Positions 6,787 to 13,290 of a stretch of DNA of 13,290 nucleotides are shown piece by piece. The notes beneath the pieces were generated by a model. That model saw only the letters and a list, made by a program, of their open reading frames with translations, searched no databases and was not told the origin of the DNA. A program made the position numbers and the translations under genes. Positions within the stretch are counted from its first letter, which is position 1. Each line of letters opens with the position of its first letter. The DNA is from JAXDBV01 sp034678415 (lineage in GTDB: Bacteria; Bacteroidota; Bacteroidia; Bacteroidales; VadinHA17), in contig JAXDBV010000298.1 in the NCBI GenBank assembly GCA_034678415.1, positions 1-13,290 of the forward strand. The letters run 5' to 3'.

Positions 6787-7779
6787 ATGGATTATCGTGA
6801 ACTCGGAAACAACGGATTGAAAGTCACGTCCATGGCGTTTGGGGCCTGGGCTATCGGAGGATGGCTCTGGGGTGGCGCTGATCATAAGGATGCCGTCAAT
6901 GCCGTGCGCGAAGCGCTCGACCTCGGAATGACCAGTATTGACACCGCCGCCGCCTATGGTTTCGGCAGAAGCGAAGAAATCATTGCCGAAGCAGTCAGGG
7001 GACGACGTCACCAGGTGCAGATCTTTACCAAGTACGGACTTGTATGGGACAAGGAAAAAGGTAATTTCTTCTTCCATTCGAAAGATGACAAGGGAAGAAC
7101 GGTTGCCATGCACCGGTATGCGGGAAAGGAGAGTGTGATGCAGGAGTGCGACAGTAGCCTGAAACGGCTCCGTACCGACTATATCGACCTGTACCAGATC
7201 CATTGGCCTGACGAGACCACGCCTGTTTCCGATACCATGGAAGCCATCGACCGGTTACTGGGTGCCGGAAAAATACTGGCTGCCGGAGTCTGTAACTATA
7301 CTGTTGAGCAGCTTGCCGAAGCACGCCGCTATGTCAATATCGTGTCGAACCAGGTGCCCTACAGCATGCTGAACCGTAAGATAGAGACCGACCTGCTGCC
7401 ATACTGCAGGGAGAACAACGTATCGGTACTGGCGTACAGTCCACTCCAGAGAGGATTGCTCACCGGTAAGTTCAAACCGGGCCACGTGTTTAATGAGGGC
7501 GACAGCCGCCCCGATTCCGTTTTTTACCGCGAACCGAACTTCAGCCGTATCATTGCCTGGATTGAGCACCTGCGACCGATAGCCGATGCCAGGGGGGTGA
7601 CCATCGCCCAGATAGTACTGGCATGGACCCTCCGACAGCCCGGCATCACCGTGACACTGGCCGGTGCCAGAAACGCCGAACAGGTTCGCGAAAATGTGGG
7701 GGTATGTAATTTACACCTGACAAACGAGGAAACAGCTGCCATCAATGCCCGGTTGGATGAACTGAAACTGGAACTTTGA
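6787..7779 (+). CDS. Aldo/keto reductase
   Basis: This NAD(P)H-dependent aldo/keto reductase is 330 aa from ATG 6787; a TTG four codons upstream is less likely because the family N-terminus reads YRELG-NGLKVT. The catalytic tetrad is complete: Asp52 and Tyr57 (IDTAAAYG), Lys82 (FTKYG) and His139 (YQIHWPD). The C-terminal half has the cofactor-contacting segments typical of AKRs (LAYSPLQRGLLTGKF and VTLAGARNAEQV). A longer stretch between Lys82 and His139 (about 85-120) is lysine- and aromatic-rich. It is the first gene of a tight run: its stop is 4 bp before the PHP gene, followed by the aldolase/SDR fusion. In that setting a role in reducing or oxidising lactaldehyde, or in converting a sugar such as fucose or galactose (compare L-fucose/D-threo-aldose dehydrogenases of this fold), is plausible. 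Substrate not determinable. Confidence 0.94.
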   Translation: MDYRELGNNGLKVTSMAFGAWAIGGWLWGGADHKDAVNAVREALDLGMTSIDTAAAYGFGRSEEIIAEAVRGRRHQVQIFTKYGLVWDKEKGNFFFHSKDDKGRTVAMHRYAGKESVMQECDSSLKRLRTDYIDLYQIHWPDETTPVSDTMEAIDRLLGAGKILAAGVCNYTVEQLAEARRYVNIVSNQVPYSMLNRKIETDLLPYCRENNVSVLAYSPLQRGLLTGKFKPGHVFNEGDSRPDSVFYREPNFSRIIAWIEHLRPIADARGVTIAQIVLAWTLRQPGITVTLAGARNAEQVRENVGVCNLHLTNEETAAINARLDELKLEL

Positions 7780-7783
7780 AACT

Positions 7784-9019
7784 ATGACGAAAAATTTCCT
7801 GCATGCGTTCCCGCAGCCCGATGACCTGCTGAAGTGGCATAAGGAAAAGAAATTCCCGCCGGCCAGGGAAACCAATGCTCATATCCATACCCCTGCCTCA
7901 TTCAGCGCCTTCGGGAGCATCGAGCAAATATTCGTCATAGCCGCAAAGGAAGGAATTGAAGTGTTGGGGATCAATGATTTCTATACCGCCGACGGGTATG
8001 AACCGTTCCATGACCTGGCCGTGAAACAGAAAATATTTCCCCTGTTCAGTATTGAATTCATCGGGTTACTGAGAGAGGAACAGCAGACAGGCATTCGAGT
8101 GAATGATCCTGAAAATCCCGGCCGTACCTATCTCTGTGGCAAGGGACTTGACTATCCGTTCCATCTGCCCGGTCCTTTTTCGGTTATGCTGGAAAAGGTG
8201 AAGGAGGAGAGCCAGCGGCAGATACGCCAGATGATTGAGAAGCTGAACGTGCATGCTTCTTCGGCTGGCCTGGACATGGTGTGGGACTATGACACGATCC
8301 GGTCGGCATTTGCGGAGAAGCTGGTGCGGGAACGTCACCTGGCACGTGCGGTGAGGAGCGCGGTGTGGAAGACCGCCGCCACACCCGGTGAACAACGAAC
8401 GCTGCTGCAACGTTTGTTTTCGGGTGTTGACCCGATAGCCGATGTGAACAGTACTGCAGCGGTGGAGAACGAAATACGGTCACGCCTTCTCAAAGCCGGA
8501 GGACCGGCATTTGTCGAGGAAGACCCGGAGGCCTTCCTGGAGATCGGACAGGTGAAATCTATTATCCATGCCGCAGGGGGCCTGCCCTGCTACCCCGTGC
8601 TCCTTGATAACAGGCAGGGAGAGATGACGGCTTTTGAACAGGACTGGCCCGCACTGATGGACAAGCTCAGAAACCTCGGCATCGGACTGGTGGAGATGAT
8701 CCCTCTCCGTAACGATGCTGCGGTCCTAGAACGGTTCGTCCGTCTCTTTCACCGGAATAACTTCGTGGTGACCTTTGGCACGGAGCATAACACACCCGAC
8801 CTGATCCCGTTGACGATCCGTTCACGGGATGGCAATGTGCTGGATGATGACCTGAGACACATCGGGTATGAGGGAGCCTGCGTGGTGGCGGCACACCAGT
8901 ATTGCCGCGCAAGAGGGATGAAAGGATATACAGGTGAGGACGGACAGCCCCGTATGGAGCAGAAACAAGCATTTGCTGAACTGGGACGCGCCGTGATCGA
9001 CCGATTCTTTACCCAATAA
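7784..9019 (+). CDS. Divergent PHP-fold metal-dependent hydrolase, function unknown
   Basis: This 411-aa cytoplasmic protein has no signal peptide. I recognise a PHP (polymerase and histidinol phosphatase) pattern but no characterised family. Motif I is NAHIHT (His33, His35). Motif II is GINDFYT (Asp65; the His that usually follows this Asp is Phe66). Motif III is FSIEF (Glu91). A middle RERHLARAV (His185) resembles the R-HiArAL segment of PHP proteins. His262 lies in IIHAAGG, like the usual AHPgG strand. The C-terminal FGTEHNTPD (Glu334, His335) replaces the usual SD-H motif. Most metal ligands of a tri-metal site therefore seem retained, with substitutions. Residues about 100-260 form a long helical insertion, larger than in simple histidinol phosphatases. 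It sits 4 bp after the AKR and 7 bp before the aldolase/SDR fusion, so co-translation and a role in the same sugar (phosphate) pathway are likely. Phosphatase or phosphoesterase activity is a guess. Confidence 0.82.
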   Translation: MTKNFLHAFPQPDDLLKWHKEKKFPPARETNAHIHTPASFSAFGSIEQIFVIAAKEGIEVLGINDFYTADGYEPFHDLAVKQKIFPLFSIEFIGLLREEQQTGIRVNDPENPGRTYLCGKGLDYPFHLPGPFSVMLEKVKEESQRQIRQMIEKLNVHASSAGLDMVWDYDTIRSAFAEKLVRERHLARAVRSAVWKTAATPGEQRTLLQRLFSGVDPIADVNSTAAVENEIRSRLLKAGGPAFVEEDPEAFLEIGQVKSIIHAAGGLPCYPVLLDNRQGEMTAFEQDWPALMDKLRNLGIGLVEMIPLRNDAAVLERFVRLFHRNNFVVTFGTEHNTPDLIPLTIRSRDGNVLDDDLRHIGYEGACVVAAHQYCRARGMKGYTGEDGQPRMEQKQAFAELGRAVIDRFFTQ

Positions 9020-9026
9020 GAAGCCT

Positions 9027-10997
9027 ATGAAAAAAGAGATCAGACAACTGGTTGCATTATCTCACCGGTATGGCCGTAACAAGGATTATGTGATTGCCGG
9101 AGGGGGAAACACGTCGGTGAAGGATGACCGTTTCATATGGATCAAAGCCAGCGGCATTGCCCTCGCCGATATTGATGTGAAAGGGTTTGTGAAGCTGAAC
9201 AGGGAAGGAGTACAGGTGATAGGGAAAAAGAAATATCCTTCTGATCCTCATACACAGGAACGGGTGATGAAGGAAGACCTGATGGCCGCCGTTGCCACGG
9301 AAGGTGAGAAGATGCGTCCGTCAGTGGAATCGGCGTTCCATGAGCTGATCAACTACCGTTTTGTTATCCATACCCACCAGGCCCTGGTGAACGGCATGAT
9401 GTGCAGCCGGCAGGCGCGGCAATCAACACTCAATCTCTTCGGGACCTCTGCCCTGTATGTTCCGTATGCCGCCGGGTATGCCTTATATAAACGTGTGGCA
9501 GACCTGCTTGCTACCTACCGCAGAAAATACACCTATGACCCTCATCTCATCTTCCTTCAGAACCATGGGGTATTTGTCAGTGCCGACACTCCGGGAGAAA
9601 TCATCCGTCTGTATGACCTCGTCGAAAAGACATTGAAGAAAGCGTTGAAAGAGCAACTCAGGATAAGAGATCTGCCTGTAGACCAAAAAATTACACAGAT
9701 ATTACCGGCTGTAAGAATGATGCTTTCAAAAGACCGGGTGAAGATTGCCAGGATAAGGCACAACAGCCTGCACCGCCACTTTTATCGCGACAGGGATATG
9801 TTCAGGAAGGTATCCGTTCCTTTCATCCCTGACATGATCGTGTATGCCGGTTCCCATTACCTGTATGTTGATAAAGAAGGGAGCGCTGATGTTGTTATCG
9901 AGGCGATACAGAAGGCATTATCCCGGGTTGAAAGGGAGCATGGAACACTTCCAAAAATATTACTGATTAAAGGCCTTGGATTAATCGCCGTGGATGACAG
10001 CCCCCTGTCGGCAGAAAATGTGCTTGATATGTATGAAGACCTGATGAAGGTAAGTTATTATGCCGGGAGTTTTGGCGGCCCCAGAGGAATGGATGCGGAT
10101 GATATCCGGTTTATTGAGGAATGGGAGGTGGAAAACTACCGGAAGCAGCGGGCTGAGGCAACGGCAGTGAAAGGACGGGTGACCGGTAAAATTGCCGTGG
10201 TGACCGGTGGTGCAACGGGTATCGGCAGGGGAATTGCCGACTCATTGTACAGCCAGGGAGCTAATGTTGTTGTGGCCGATAAGAATATCGTGGAAGGGCA
10301 ACGGCTGGCGGAACGGTTGAATGCAGGGAACCGATCAAACCTGGCGTGTGCTGTCGCGACAGATGTGTCCGATCCCGCATCAGTACAGCAGATGGTGCTG
10401 GAGACGGTGAAACGGTTCGGCGGCGTGGATATTCTCATCAGCAATGCCGGTATTCTTCATGCGGGAAGCATCGATGAAATGGACCCCGTTACCTTCTCCC
10501 GTATGACACAGGTGAACTACTCGGGTTATTATCATTGTGTGAGAAGTGTCGTCCCGGTCATGAAACAGCAGAATAGATTCCGTCACGGATTCTTTACCGA
10601 TATTATCCAGATCAATTCGAAATCGGGATTGACCGGCAGCAACAAGAATTTTGCCTATGCGGGCGCCAAGTTCGGAGGAATAGGCCTCACCCAGTCATTT
10701 GCGCTGGAGCTGGCACCCTTCCGTATCAAGGTGAATGCTATCTGCCCGGGCAACTTCTTCGATGGTCCCCTATGGTCCGATCCGAAAAACGGTTTGTTCA
10801 TACAGTACCTTCGTGCCGGGAAAGTGCCCGGGGCAAAAAATGTTGACGATGTGAAGAGGCATTATGAGGAAATGGTGCCCCTAAAACGGGGCTGTACCAT
10901 TAACGATATCATGGCAGCGGTATTCTATATCATTGATCAGCAATATGAAACAGGACAGGCGGTGCCAGTGACAGGCGGGCAGGTTATGTTACCATAA
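9027..10997 (+). CDS. Class II aldolase / short-chain dehydrogenase fusion (RhaEW-like)
   Basis: This bifunctional enzyme is 656 aa. The N-terminal half (about 1-215) is a class II (AraD/FucA-type) ketose-1-phosphate aldolase, with phosphate-binding GGGNTS (25-30), candidate catalytic Glu101/Glu106 in ESAFHELI, and zinc ligands His115, His117 (IHTH) and His180 (QNHG). A linker/accessory region (about 220-375) follows. The C-terminal SDR (about 382-656) has the nucleotide motif TGGATGIG (393-400), NAG (473-475), the active-site serine in INSKSG (529-534) and Tyr544/Lys548 (YAGAK). All key residues are intact. This architecture matches the known rhamnulose-1-phosphate aldolase/lactaldehyde dehydrogenase fusions (RhaEW type, about 690 aa), which give dihydroxyacetone phosphate and then oxidise L-lactaldehyde. 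With fucK nearby, fuculose 1-phosphate is an alternative substrate. It starts 7 bp after the PHP gene and ends 13 bp before the next gene. Architecture certain; substrate inferred. Confidence 0.93.
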   Translation: MKKEIRQLVALSHRYGRNKDYVIAGGGNTSVKDDRFIWIKASGIALADIDVKGFVKLNREGVQVIGKKKYPSDPHTQERVMKEDLMAAVATEGEKMRPSVESAFHELINYRFVIHTHQALVNGMMCSRQARQSTLNLFGTSALYVPYAAGYALYKRVADLLATYRRKYTYDPHLIFLQNHGVFVSADTPGEIIRLYDLVEKTLKKALKEQLRIRDLPVDQKITQILPAVRMMLSKDRVKIARIRHNSLHRHFYRDRDMFRKVSVPFIPDMIVYAGSHYLYVDKEGSADVVIEAIQKALSRVEREHGTLPKILLIKGLGLIAVDDSPLSAENVLDMYEDLMKVSYYAGSFGGPRGMDADDIRFIEEWEVENYRKQRAEATAVKGRVTGKIAVVTGGATGIGRGIADSLYSQGANVVVADKNIVEGQRLAERLNAGNRSNLACAVATDVSDPASVQQMVLETVKRFGGVDILISNAGILHAGSIDEMDPVTFSRMTQVNYSGYYHCVRSVVPVMKQQNRFRHGFFTDIIQINSKSGLTGSNKNFAYAGAKFGGIGLTQSFALELAPFRIKVNAICPGNFFDGPLWSDPKNGLFIQYLRAGKVPGAKNVDDVKRHYEEMVPLKRGCTINDIMAAVFYIIDQQYETGQAVPVTGGQVMLP

Positions 10998-11010
10998 AAA
11001 CAACAAAAAA

Positions 11011-12093
11011 ATGTTTCGATCGGCAGGACGAACCGGATTGTTCATTTTGTTTCTTTCGGTATGTAACCGGAATATCACGTATACCCAGGAATACATTCAC
11101 CTGAAAGACACATCCGATTTCATCCGCTTTTTTCACTTCACCGATTATGATCCCTGGGACTACAACCGTCCCATGCACATCATCCTTACCCTCGATATTA
11201 AACGTTTCTATAAGGTAAAGAGGGAAGAGGAGTATCAACCGGCCGTGCTGAGCTTTTATACCGGCGACAGCACAAGGATTGATATGAACGTACGCCTCAG
11301 GTCCAGGGGAGAATTCCGGAAAGATTATTGTGTAATGCCTCCCGTGAGAATCAGTTTCAAGAGCTCCGGCGACACAGCAGAGGCTTCCATCCCGTCCCTG
11401 AAAATGGTGACCCATTGCAAGAATACGGCATTGTTCGAAAAGTATCTGCTGAAAGAGTACCTTGTATACCGGCTGTACAATCTTATTACCGATTACAGTT
11501 ACCGTGTGAGACTGCTCAGGATCGATTACATTGATTCCAGGAACAAGGTTAAACCAATGACACGGTATGCCTTTATCATTGAACCGGATAAATACATGGA
11601 GAAACGTTTCAATGCCAGACTGGTAGAAAAGAATATTTACAGGATGTATCAGGTAAACCATGATGTGATGAACCGTCTGGCCCTGTTTCAGTTTATGATT
11701 GGTAACACCGACTGGCATGTAACCCTGGGACATAATATACGACTGGGCATCTTTCCCGACAGCCTGAACAAACGACCGGTGCCCGTCCCCTTTGACTTTG
11801 ACTACTCGGGTCTGGTGGATGCTTTTTATGCCCTTCCGCATGAGTCGCTGGGCATCAAATCAGTGAGGGAGAGGGTTTTCATGGGTCCATGCATCGATGA
11901 GACACAGTTCGGGGAATTGTTCGCGGAATTCAATGAATACCGTGATCTGTTCACCAGGATGGTCAGCGGTTTTGAAATCCTGGATCATGACCTGCGCAGG
12001 GGGATTCTCTATTACCTGGATGAATTCTATGAGGTTATCGGCAACAGGAATATGGCCAGGGTACAGATCATAAACATGTGTAAAAAGCAATAA
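11011..12093 (+). CDS. Probable exported CotH/HipA-like atypical kinase, uncharacterised
   Basis: This 360-aa protein belongs to no family I can name with certainty. The N-terminus (R-S-A-G-R-T then GLFILFLSV) looks like a Sec signal peptide, with cleavage perhaps near TYTQ (about 23-26), implying a periplasmic or surface location. LSVC at 15-18 is a poor lipobox. The mature part has VRLRSRGEFRK (94-104), recalling the R-RG segment of CotH-type proteins; Cys136 and the helix EKYLLKEYLVYRLYN (143-157); then GNTDWH (231-236), HN (241-242) and DFD (262-264). The last three resemble the catalytic loop and metal-binding Asp motifs of CotH/HipA/PI3K-like atypical kinases. It begins 13 bp after the aldolase/SDR gene, behind an A-rich leader typical of Bacteroidota starts, so it is probably co-transcribed although it should not work in the same compartment. 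A long antisense frame covers most of it, but only this frame has the conserved motifs. Kinase activity is inferred. Confidence 0.8.
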   Translation: MFRSAGRTGLFILFLSVCNRNITYTQEYIHLKDTSDFIRFFHFTDYDPWDYNRPMHIILTLDIKRFYKVKREEEYQPAVLSFYTGDSTRIDMNVRLRSRGEFRKDYCVMPPVRISFKSSGDTAEASIPSLKMVTHCKNTALFEKYLLKEYLVYRLYNLITDYSYRVRLLRIDYIDSRNKVKPMTRYAFIIEPDKYMEKRFNARLVEKNIYRMYQVNHDVMNRLALFQFMIGNTDWHVTLGHNIRLGIFPDSLNKRPVPVPFDFDYSGLVDAFYALPHESLGIKSVRERVFMGPCIDETQFGELFAEFNEYRDLFTRMVSGFEILDHDLRRGILYYLDEFYEVIGNRNMARVQIINMCKKQ

Positions 12094-12142
12094 CCTGCCG
12101 GAAGAATGGCATGGGAAACAGTATGGTTATAAAACAGGATGA

Positions 12143-13290
12143 ATGAAAACGAAAGCAATCAGGATTTATGGCAAGAATGACCTGCGGCTGGAGGAATTCA
12201 CCTTGCCTGAGATGAAAGACGATGAGATACTGGCACGGGTGGTATCGGACAGCCTGTGCATGTCATCGTATAAAGCGGCAAAACAGGGCACTGATCACCG
12301 GAGGATTCCGAAGGATATACATGTTCATCCCACCATCATTGGTCATGAGTTTGCCGGTGAGATCATCCGGGTGGGGATGAAATGGGCTGACCGTTTCAGA
12401 CCGGGACAGAAATTTGCGATTCAACCGGCATTGAATTACAGGGGCAGCCAGGACGCCCCGGGATACTCGTTCAGGTATATCGGCGGTGACGCCACGTATG
12501 TGCTGATACCCAATGAGGTGATGGAGATGGATTGCCTTCTTCCCTTCGGGGGCGATGCCTTCTTTCTGGCCAGTCTTGCCGAGCCAATGTCATGCATTAT
12601 CGGTGCCTTTCATGCCTGCTACCACAGGGAACAGGGTACCTATAATCATGAGATGGGGATCAGGGAGGGTGGAAGCCTGGCTCTTCTGGCCAGCGGAGGC
12701 CCCATGGGACTGGGAGCAATTGACTATGCCCTGAATAATCTGGGGAAAAAGCCATCCCTTCTTGTGGTGACCGACATCGACCAGATGAAGCTTGACCGGG
12801 CGCGTACCATCTTCCCGGCGGAGAAAGCGGCAGAGAAAGGTATCACCCTTGTCTTTCTTAATACGGCCGCGAGCAATAACCCCGTGGCTGACCTTCTTTC
12901 CTTCACCGGAGGAAAAGGATACGATGATGTCTTTGTATTTGCCCCCGTGAGACAGGTTGTTGAGCAGGCCGACCGCATCCTGGCGTTCGACGGCTGCATG
13001 AGCTTTTTTGCCGGTCCGGATAATCCTGCGTTCAGTGCCGAAATCAACTTCTACAAATTGCACTATTCATACACACATATGGTTGCCACCACGGGAGGTA
13101 ATACCGATGATATGAAGGAAGCGATCGATCTGACGGGCAGGGGACTGATCAGTCCGGCTTCTATGGTAACCCATGTAGGAGGACTGGATGCCGTGATCGA
13201 TGCAACGCTGAACCTGCCGAAGATACCGGGAGGCAAAAAGCTTATTTATACCCATATCTCGCTGCCGCTGACGGCTATTGATGATTTTGC
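12143..13290 (+). CDS. Zinc-dependent alcohol dehydrogenase, L-sorbose-1-phosphate reductase (SorE)-like, 3'-truncated
   Basis: This medium-chain dehydrogenase is open for 382 codons from ATG 12143 to the window end with no stop. The family is about 400-415 aa, so only the last few dozen residues are missing. N-terminal blocks include KAIRIYGKNDLRLEEF, Cys39 in DSLCMSSYKAA and GHEFAGE (His68, Glu69); SLAEPMSCIIGAF supplies Glu147, completing a catalytic zinc site. The usual four-cysteine structural-zinc lobe is absent (about 93-110 has no Cys), as in SorE-type enzymes. The nucleotide-binding domain follows, with SGGPMGLGAIDYAL near 177-190 and LLVVTDID afterwards; FFAGP, GGNTDDM and GGKKL-YT are later family blocks. 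I recall closely similar motifs (DSLC-SS, YSF-IGG-AT, NEVMEMDCLL, EGTYNHTMGI) in Klebsiella SorE, which reduces L-sorbose 1-phosphate to D-glucitol 6-phosphate. It starts 49 bp after the kinase-like gene. A ketose/alditol (phosphate) oxidoreductase role fits; the sugar is unknown. Confidence 0.88.
   Translation, partial: MKTKAIRIYGKNDLRLEEFTLPEMKDDEILARVVSDSLCMSSYKAAKQGTDHRRIPKDIHVHPTIIGHEFAGEIIRVGMKWADRFRPGQKFAIQPALNYRGSQDAPGYSFRYIGGDATYVLIPNEVMEMDCLLPFGGDAFFLASLAEPMSCIIGAFHACYHREQGTYNHEMGIREGGSLALLASGGPMGLGAIDYALNNLGKKPSLLVVTDIDQMKLDRARTIFPAEKAAEKGITLVFLNTAASNNPVADLLSFTGGKGYDDVFVFAPVRQVVEQADRILAFDGCMSFFAGPDNPAFSAEINFYKLHYSYTHMVATTGGNTDDMKEAIDLTGRGLISPASMVTHVGGLDAVIDATLNLPKIPGGKKLIYTHISLPLTAIDDF

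Noticed and set aside
6657..6800. Small plus-strand ORF of 47 codons in the HAD-AKR gap, overlapping the AKR start
   Set aside because: It overlaps the AKR gene in another frame, has no recognisable motif or clear start signal, and may be chance. I could not support it as a gene.
7035..7042. ACTTGTAT half-site inside the AKR gene
   Set aside because: It is a single half-site in coding sequence without its palindromic partner.
11053..11066. Lipoprotein signal (LSVC) in the kinase-like protein
   Set aside because: Val before the Cys does not fit a standard lipobox. An ordinary signal peptide is at least as likely.
10984..11841. Antisense frame of 285 codons opposite the kinase-like gene
   Set aside because: The plus strand carries a signal-peptide-like start and the conserved GNTDWH, HN and DFD motifs. 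The antisense product has no recognisable domain.

Overview
The window looks like a carbohydrate-catabolism locus from a member of the Bacteroidota, probably Bacteroidales-like. This rests on the protein content, the A-rich leaders without clear Shine-Dalgarno sequences, and one candidate promoter of the -33 TTG / -7 TAnnTTTG type. Coding density is high. No tRNA, rRNA, CRISPR array, insertion sequence or phage gene is visible. Taxonomy is an inference, because no marker gene is present.

Layout: (1) positions 1-1010 hold the C-terminal two thirds of an FGGY kinase closely resembling L-fuculokinase (FucK). (2) A convergent GntR/UTRA-family repressor gene lies at 1020-1736 on the minus strand. 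(3) The 135-bp AT-rich divergent intergenic region (1737-1871) carries two near-identical palindromic operators, ACTTGTA-N2-TACAAGT, spaced 73 bp centre to centre. One overlaps the -33 box of a candidate promoter and the other lies in the leader. (4) Downstream on the plus strand are an E2 dihydrolipoyl acyltransferase (1872-3188) and an unusually long fused alpha-beta E1 2-oxoacid dehydrogenase (3215-5674), with no E3. (5) Next come a NagD-type HAD phosphatase (5781-6572) and then, after a 214-bp gap, a tight run of genes: aldo/keto reductase (6787-7779), divergent PHP-fold metal hydrolase (7784-9019), class II aldolase/short-chain dehydrogenase fusion (9027-10997) and a probably exported CotH/HipA-like atypical kinase (11011-12093). 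(6) A zinc-dependent dehydrogenase of the L-sorbose-1-phosphate reductase (SorE) type starts at 12143 and runs off the end.

Working model (inference): FucK phosphorylates L-fuculose or a related ketose. The aldolase domain splits the ketose-1-phosphate into dihydroxyacetone phosphate and lactaldehyde, and the fused SDR domain and/or the aldo/keto reductase oxidise or reduce the aldehyde. The SorE-like enzyme would interconvert a ketose (phosphate) with its alditol (phosphate). The GntR regulator, probably responding to a sugar phosphate or organic acid, would control an E1-E2 complex that turns the resulting 2-oxoacid into acyl-CoA. The odd parts are the dedicated 2-oxoacid dehydrogenase in a deoxysugar locus, the divergent PHP protein and the exported kinase-like protein. 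These are the best candidates for undescribed biology.
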